Part shown: one piece after another, positions 58,758 to 64,000 of the stretch | How positions within the stretch are numbered: position 1 is the stretch's first letter | Layout: every line of letters starts with the position of its first letter | Assembly (NCBI GenBank): GCA_963693085.1 | Contig: OY856414.1 | Span: forward strand, 264,591,501-264,655,500 | DNA length: 64,000 bases | Direction: 5' to 3' | Source of the DNA: Alisma plantago-aquatica | Taxonomy: Eukaryota > Streptophyta > Magnoliopsida > Alismatales > Alismataceae | Translations under genes and position numbers: made by a program | Notes under the pieces: model-generated | Database searches by the model: none | Seen by the model: only the letters and a program-made list of their open reading frames with translations | Told to the model about the DNA's origin: nothing

Positions 58758-61195
58758 TGCGAGCCAATCACCCTTGAATCATATTCATAGTGATCTTCAA
58801 ACATGTCCCACATGTTACTGTGCTCTAGTGCCAACATAGTGAGTAATGGCAATATCTTGCCAAAGTCTGTATAAATTGCATGTCTCTCATCTCTTCGCTG
58901 TACGTCACACGTATGAGATGGAGTTGCCGTAATATGCGATCTAGTATTCCTTTGCTAACCTTTAGCCACATTGCATGATCAAGGATTCCAGACTTCTCAT
59001 CAATGACCGGAATATCTATAAGTTCATCTCATGAACTTCTAGATCCATATAGTATCCACTGATGTTCTCTAACACATGGATACTCGGCATTTCCCTTTTA
59101 AATGGTTTTATTGGAACACTTCCAATTATCAACAAACTTTCACTTTTTATATATCCTATATATATTTTGCGATTTATTTTCTGTCCTTTCGGAAGTTCGC
59201 ATCAATGTAACTCTTTACATCGAACTCTTCCTTATCTCCATAGAACTAGTACTTCCCAAGTACTTATCAAGTTCTTATGGCATTCCAATAACCCTTATTG
59301 GAAGTAGACAGACATCCACTCGTCATGTCCTACATACAAGTTATCAGGATGAGCACATCATATTGCCATGTCCTACATACAAGATGATGAATGCATTTTA
59401 TTCTTGCCATGTCATACATGCAAGACAATGGGATGATTACATACATGATAGATCCATATCTATTCTTAGTGTTCCCATTCTTCATAAGAATTGGACACTT
59501 GGCCTTGAGATACTATTATCCATTTAACATGGACAAGTTTTCTCCCACTGAATCTGTGCATACTGAACCCTTCAATACAGATTTCCAATGTATGCTCTCT
59601 CTTTTCCAGGTCAAGAGATTTTTCGAGAACTATCTCTATAGATCTCTATTCCTATAACATAGGAAACATCCCTATCTTCCTTAAAGATAATTTCCACTTT
59701 TGGATTTCCATTTTAGAACATTTCCATTTCACATCAACATGTGAAATGTGAATACGCTCCCACTAAATCACAGATCCCTTCTTTATCTTTGACATATCTG
59801 TCAAACCCTTTGACTATATCATCAAAGTAAAGATCCAATTTTGAGTTGCTTGTACTCAATCAATCACATTGATTAGTCCATTGTAACGTATAGACTTTAT
59901 TTGCATTAGTGGATTCATAAACCTTATAGGTTGTGTCACGTACACATCCTTGTTTTATTCCTCATAGGAATGTGGTTTTAGTATCCATATGCCAAATGTC
60001 TCAGTCATTAAGTTGCAATCAACAAGCATCATCCTTCTCAAAATGTTATCCATGTGTCTTAACACTTAAGACTCATTTGCACTTATGGATTTCATCCAAT
60101 GAGTGCTACCATCAAGGTCATACCTTATGGTTCACATGGAAATCATTTAGGATGTAATGATCATAAATCATAACTCAAAATTTGATTCCTCATATTCATC
60201 TAGATAGTTGACTCATCATATGAACAACTCATCACATAGATAATTGAGGTGTATATGTCAAGAATATAAGAATTTACAACCCTTGTGATTCTTAATGTCC
60301 TTTATTAGTGTGGGGTATTCTTTTATTAAGAAGAATTCAATTATTTGATAATCATTCTCTAACTCCTTAGAGTATGATTCCTTCTTGATTTAGACATCAC
60401 CATGCCTTAATCATGAGTTCACTATGATACACTATCATAATCACTCATAAGGATCTCAAACATTTGGTCCAAGTATTTCATTCATTGATCTCATCAAGAA
60501 TTAATTCTTTACCAAATTTGTACTTCATCTATGATAATCTTGAACACTTCAAGATATTCATATTGGTATTTCTCTAAACACCATTTGAAGTATTAGCATT
60601 TGTCCCAATAGGTATGTAAATACATCACATGTATTATACCTAATAGGATAATCATTCTCCCACTACCATTAGTGAAGATTGATTAATCATGTCCAAGATA
60701 TTCATGTCTCTTACTGGTTCTCTAACCAAAAGAGTCTAGATTTATCCATCATATGGAAACTAGAAATGAATTTCTTATGATATATGCTAATTTGATTGTT
60801 TGAGTTATCAATAACTTTAGGTATCATTTTATCTTATGCATACCATGTATCACAAGATAAACAAGGCATTTCCACAAAGATCATATCTTTAAGATTGAAA
60901 CATCAACTTTATTAATTGCCATCATTGTCATACAATATGCAATAATAAAGTGTTTCTATCTATTGGCAATATATGAAATAGCAGTTCTCAACTCTATTTC
61001 GTGCCCTTTAAGCTGAAATAAACTGAAAGATACTCCTATCTATGTCAGCAACACTTGCTCCAATGATGGGTACTTCTTTCTTGGTCCTTTCACAAAGGTC
61101 ATCACTTCTTTGTGGATATTGCATATCATATATGACATATCCATATCTTGGTATCATATACCTCAGATAAAGAAGTGGTTCATTTCCTGATACCT
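58758..61195 (-). other. Copia internal region where pol should be, unrecognisable
   Basis: Only about 2.4 kb remains after gag, against roughly 3.5 kb usual for copia pol. No integrase HHCC, DDE, YVDD or RNase H motif is seen on the minus strand. It is AT-rich and full of stops. Confidence 0.65.
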
Positions 61196-61700
61196 TAGGT
61201 GGAGATCTCCATCCCCTCCTTCATCTTCTTTTGTTCTTCCAGATATAGAGGGCAATCCCTCATACACCCTTTCCCCTTGTGCCTTGAGGCTGAAGACGGC
61301 TTGGATTTCTGGCTAGCATCAGAACACTTCTTAGCTTTGCCCTTGTCCTTGCCCTTAAGATTACCTTTTCTTTGATCATATCAAAGACTATGGTTTGTCT
61401 TTCTTCATCTTTGCCTCTACTATCCTCAACATGTCCAACAACTCTGTCAACGCTTGTCAAAGTTGTTCATGTTGTAGCTTATCATGAATTGTATGATTCT
61501 CGCAACATTTGCAGTATCATACCAATAGCCAACTCTTGGCTCAGATGGAATCCTTCTTAGTCAGGTCTTTCCACATACCCAATCACATTGAGTGTGTGAA
61601 TACCTTACTGGATCTCCTTCTGTCATGCCATACTAGGATAGTGTTTTGGAGACATCATATGTCTCACGTTGTCTCTGCAACTAATAGTTCAGAGAACACA
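61196..61700 (-). pseudogene. gag: Copia gag remnant (UBN2-type, degenerate zinc knuckle)
   Basis: Reading the minus strand from about 61610, successive segments match plant copia Gag. They are HTLNVIGYVERP, then a stop, LSQELAIGMILQMLRESY, then stops, SYNMNNFDK, a Lys-rich linker (KGKDKGKAKK), and KGCMRDCPLYLEEQKK. The last equals the end of the CCHC knuckle plus the family's CP-YLEE-K tail; the leading Cys pair and His are gone. There are several frameshifts and stops. Gag would build the particle, but this copy cannot. The minus frame at 61260-61460 is a different, accidental frame over the same DNA. Confidence 0.85.
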
Positions 61701-61819
61701 ACATCAAGCACTCCTCATCAATGTCATCCTCAGTATGCTTCCATAAGCATACTTTCAGCCATTGATGTGGTGGGATCGAGTTCATCTGGTTCTGGTATAA
61801 CTAGGACTTAGAGCTTCCG

Positions 61820-63356
61820 CTCTTTGATTGAGAACACTTCTCATCGTCCTAACCAGTCGTGGAATTATTCCCATTTAATTTGTTGGTCTCAAAGACCCAT
61901 CGCAAATAAAGTGATTTGTTGATTAACCATTTATATTAACAAAAGGAAATATATGCAATTTTAGTCCAAAACTCCTTTTTGACTTGTTTGATTGATTTGA
62001 AAAGTTGACGATAAAATTAGGCCTTTAATTAATTATCGCTCCCACTATTTTACTTCAAATCGATAGCCCTCACCATCAATTCGGAAGATTGCAGCGTACA
62101 ACCTTCTAGTGGGCAAGATCCTGAAATCCTCTAAGTCATGGACCAGCTTGGGCTGTCACCCACAACATAGATCTCTCAGGTAGGCAACTTTTGCCAATTG
62201 CATCATATGCAACTCTTGATAAGATGTCATCTACAACTCCTTGCAATGATCATCTCCATGCCTCAAGGTGCTAGATCCTATCTAGGTCACCTTGTTAAGT
62301 CCAACCCAAAGCAAACACGATGAATATGCACCCTGCTTGGGCAGACCCACACATTCATCCTTCACGCTTCCACGAGATAGATGGTGCACCACGCTTGGGC
62401 GTGCCCACACTTATTCGATCAAGCTTTTCACGTGTGTCGCATTTGGAAGGCATCTAAAACTTAATATTTAATGAGGGGTTTGGTTTTTATATACACATAC
62501 ATATCCAATCACCACAATACATAGTACGTATCATATACATGCTATATCCCACAGAAAACATGCACAAACGATAAAAATCGATGATTATGGCCATCCTAAT
62601 GTGATTCCTCGAGCCAAGAGGAATCACGGTCATCTAGGTCTACATCACATGCAACCTGTACAAGATGAACTTCTGTGCCTTGCCTTCCGAGTTGATCAAC
62701 TCATCACATGAATGATCTGTACTCTCCAGCCGGTCGTCTGGGTGCCACCAGCCGATCGGTTGGCTCCTCCAACCGATCGGTTCGCCTGGTCATCGTGCAT
62801 CTCGTCATGTTCGCCACCCGCTCATCTCGCTCCTCGAACCGGTCATCAACCGATCGGTTCACTCCTTGAACCGACCGTATGGAACGTCAACCGATCGGTT
62901 CACTCCTTGAACCGATCGTCTCAGCTGTCGTCTTGATGTCCACCGGTCTTCGACATAACAGGAAATAAAAATCTATCCTATTATTACATTGCTTCAAAAA
63001 GGGAAAAACCCCGAGTTACATTCGGGGGGAGCAAAGGTAGGAAAGAATCTCGAATTATTTCGAGTTACATCAGGAATAAAAGAGGGAAGATCGGTGCGCA
63101 GACCGAGATGCAAGCAACCACACACAGATAGGGGTTTATAGGCCATAATCACGCTACACACATCCACCACAAAACTTGTTTAAGGGCGATGCGTATCGAG
63201 TGCATTAATAATACATATCATATATGTAATTAGGGATTTGTGGATTTAGGATTGGACATGCATAAAGCCGATATTATTCGCATCGTATGCAATAAATAAA
63301 GGCGACAAACCAAAATCGATCATATCGATATTCCTAAAATATAGAGCAGTTGACGT
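61820..63356 (-). other. Copia 5' untranslated region
   Basis: Non-coding between primer-binding site and gag, about 1.5 kb. Contains the palindrome array at 62725-62930 and a pair of similar segments near 62330 and 62395 (gcttgggc with gcccacac). No other feature is seen. Confidence 0.6.
62725..62930 (-). repeat. Second CCGATCGG palindrome array, 5' untranslated region of the copia element
   Basis: Four exact ccgatcgg sites and about four near-matches, with aaccgatcggttcactcctt repeated. It sits between the primer-binding site and gag. Confidence 0.85.
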
Positions 63357-63369
63357 GGCTCTGATACCA
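63357..63369 (-). promoter_or_regulatory. Copia primer-binding site (initiator tRNA-Met)
   Basis: On the minus strand this reads tggtatcagagcc, a perfect initiator tRNA-Met match, one base from the 5' LTR. Confidence 0.95.
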
Positions 63370-63370
63370 C

Positions 63371-64000
63371 TGTTGGGTTTTAGGGGAGACAGAGAAGGCA
63401 GCGGAAACAAAAATTTTCTCCCCCAACCCATACCGAGGAAACACGTCAACGTCTATATAATAGGAAAGGATGGTTTGTGGAATCATACCTTGTCCCGAGG
63501 CTTGCTCGGCGACAATACCTCGCGCAATGCGCGGTCTTCAACTCCGGTCTTGGACGGTGTCTGTGCAGCTCCTGGTCGCACCGGGACTGACTCCTCCTCC
63601 TCCTACCGGACTGTCAGATGACAGTTGTCCTCCTGAGCGGCAGTGTCCTCCCGCCTCTGTAGTAGTCCACACGGACCACCTGGAACTCCACTCTCCTTGA
63701 TCCACAAGGAAGTGGAAGGAGTCGCACCCTCCTGTTGACGTACTAGTCGCCAACACACTCTCCTGCTACCAGTTGCAACTGCAGTTGTCCTTCCCTTGCT
63801 GCACCTCCCTTTTACGGGAAGCACTTGCTCGGGATCTCTCACGGTTACCAAAACCAGAGAGAACGACAACTTTGCAAAGCAACCGGCTTGCATTGAGTTG
63901 TCCTTTGAGAAGCCCCCAATACCCCTATATATATAGGCGGGTCATGGGACAGGGTTCTTTGTGCCCGGCAATACGGGACTAAAGCAGGAGTAGAAGGGTT
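63371..64000 (-). repeat. 5' LTR of the copia element, partial
   Basis: The first 630 bp (plus-strand order) match 56496-57126. The rest lies outside the window. Confidence 0.95.
63926..63935 (-). promoter_or_regulatory. Copia LTR TATA box (5' LTR copy)
   Basis: tatatatata in the same context as 57051-57060. This copy would drive transcription of the element. Confidence 0.55.

Larger units (their letters stand above)
56496..64000 (-). mobile_element. Ty1/copia retrotransposon, pol lost (right end outside window)
   Basis: 3' LTR at 56496-58742 (2247 bp), internal region 58743-63370, 5' LTR from 63371 past the window end. Ends are tgttggg and ccaaca. Primer-binding and polypurine sites face the minus strand. 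A gag remnant is on the minus strand. About 19 differences in the first 630 bp of the LTRs (by eye, about 3%) suggest a fairly young insertion into the LINE. The 5-bp target duplication cannot be checked because the right flank is missing. Confidence 0.92.

Overview
This window is plant nuclear DNA of intergenic, transposon-rich type. The evidence is plant-specific mobile elements: a Tekay-type chromovirus primed by initiator tRNA-Met, a Cassandra TRIM carrying a 5S rRNA-like segment, a hAT element with Tip100-like ends, an L1-type LINE with a DUF4283/zinc-knuckle ORF1, tRNA-derived SINEs, and small inverted-repeat elements lying in (TA)n tracts. I cannot name the species. I found no convincing host gene, tRNA or rRNA gene. 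Almost every longer open frame is part of a retrotransposon or a by-product of a tandem repeat whose unit length is a multiple of three.

Layout. 1-1831: right part of an old LTR of the family seen again at 36114-47362. 2092-20787: an old, probably solo LTR split by a hAT element (6226-20628, perfect 8-bp target duplication), which is itself split by a Tekay Ty3/gypsy element on the minus strand (7832-20402, 5-bp duplication tatag). The Tekay element has a nearly intact gag and a pol broken only by scattered stops. 20788-35263: AT-rich DNA with an inverted pair of small elements in TA microsatellites, a Harbinger-like element with TAA duplications, a 607-bp tandem duplication, LINE 3' ends (one with a perfect 16-bp duplication), two SINEs, and a LINE insertion reduced to about 13 bp. 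35269-36106: Cassandra TRIM. 36114-47362: a Ty3/gypsy element with 3.4-kb LTRs and a heavily decayed interior. 47368-50741: nothing recognised. 50742 onward: an antisense LTR remnant, split by an L1 LINE (about 53791 on), which is split by a Ty1/copia element (56496 to beyond the window end, minus strand).

Two themes stand out. First, both the 36114-47362 gypsy and the 56496-64000 copia have LTR pairs only about 3-4% diverged (my partial by-eye counts), intact primer-binding and polypurine sites, yet dead or missing coding regions. They look like passengers mobilised in trans. Second, related LTRs carry tandem arrays, some just upstream of the TATA box, and the copia element carries arrays of CCGATCGG palindromes. 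These are candidate regulatory arrays. All divergence figures are hand counts over short stretches, not alignments.
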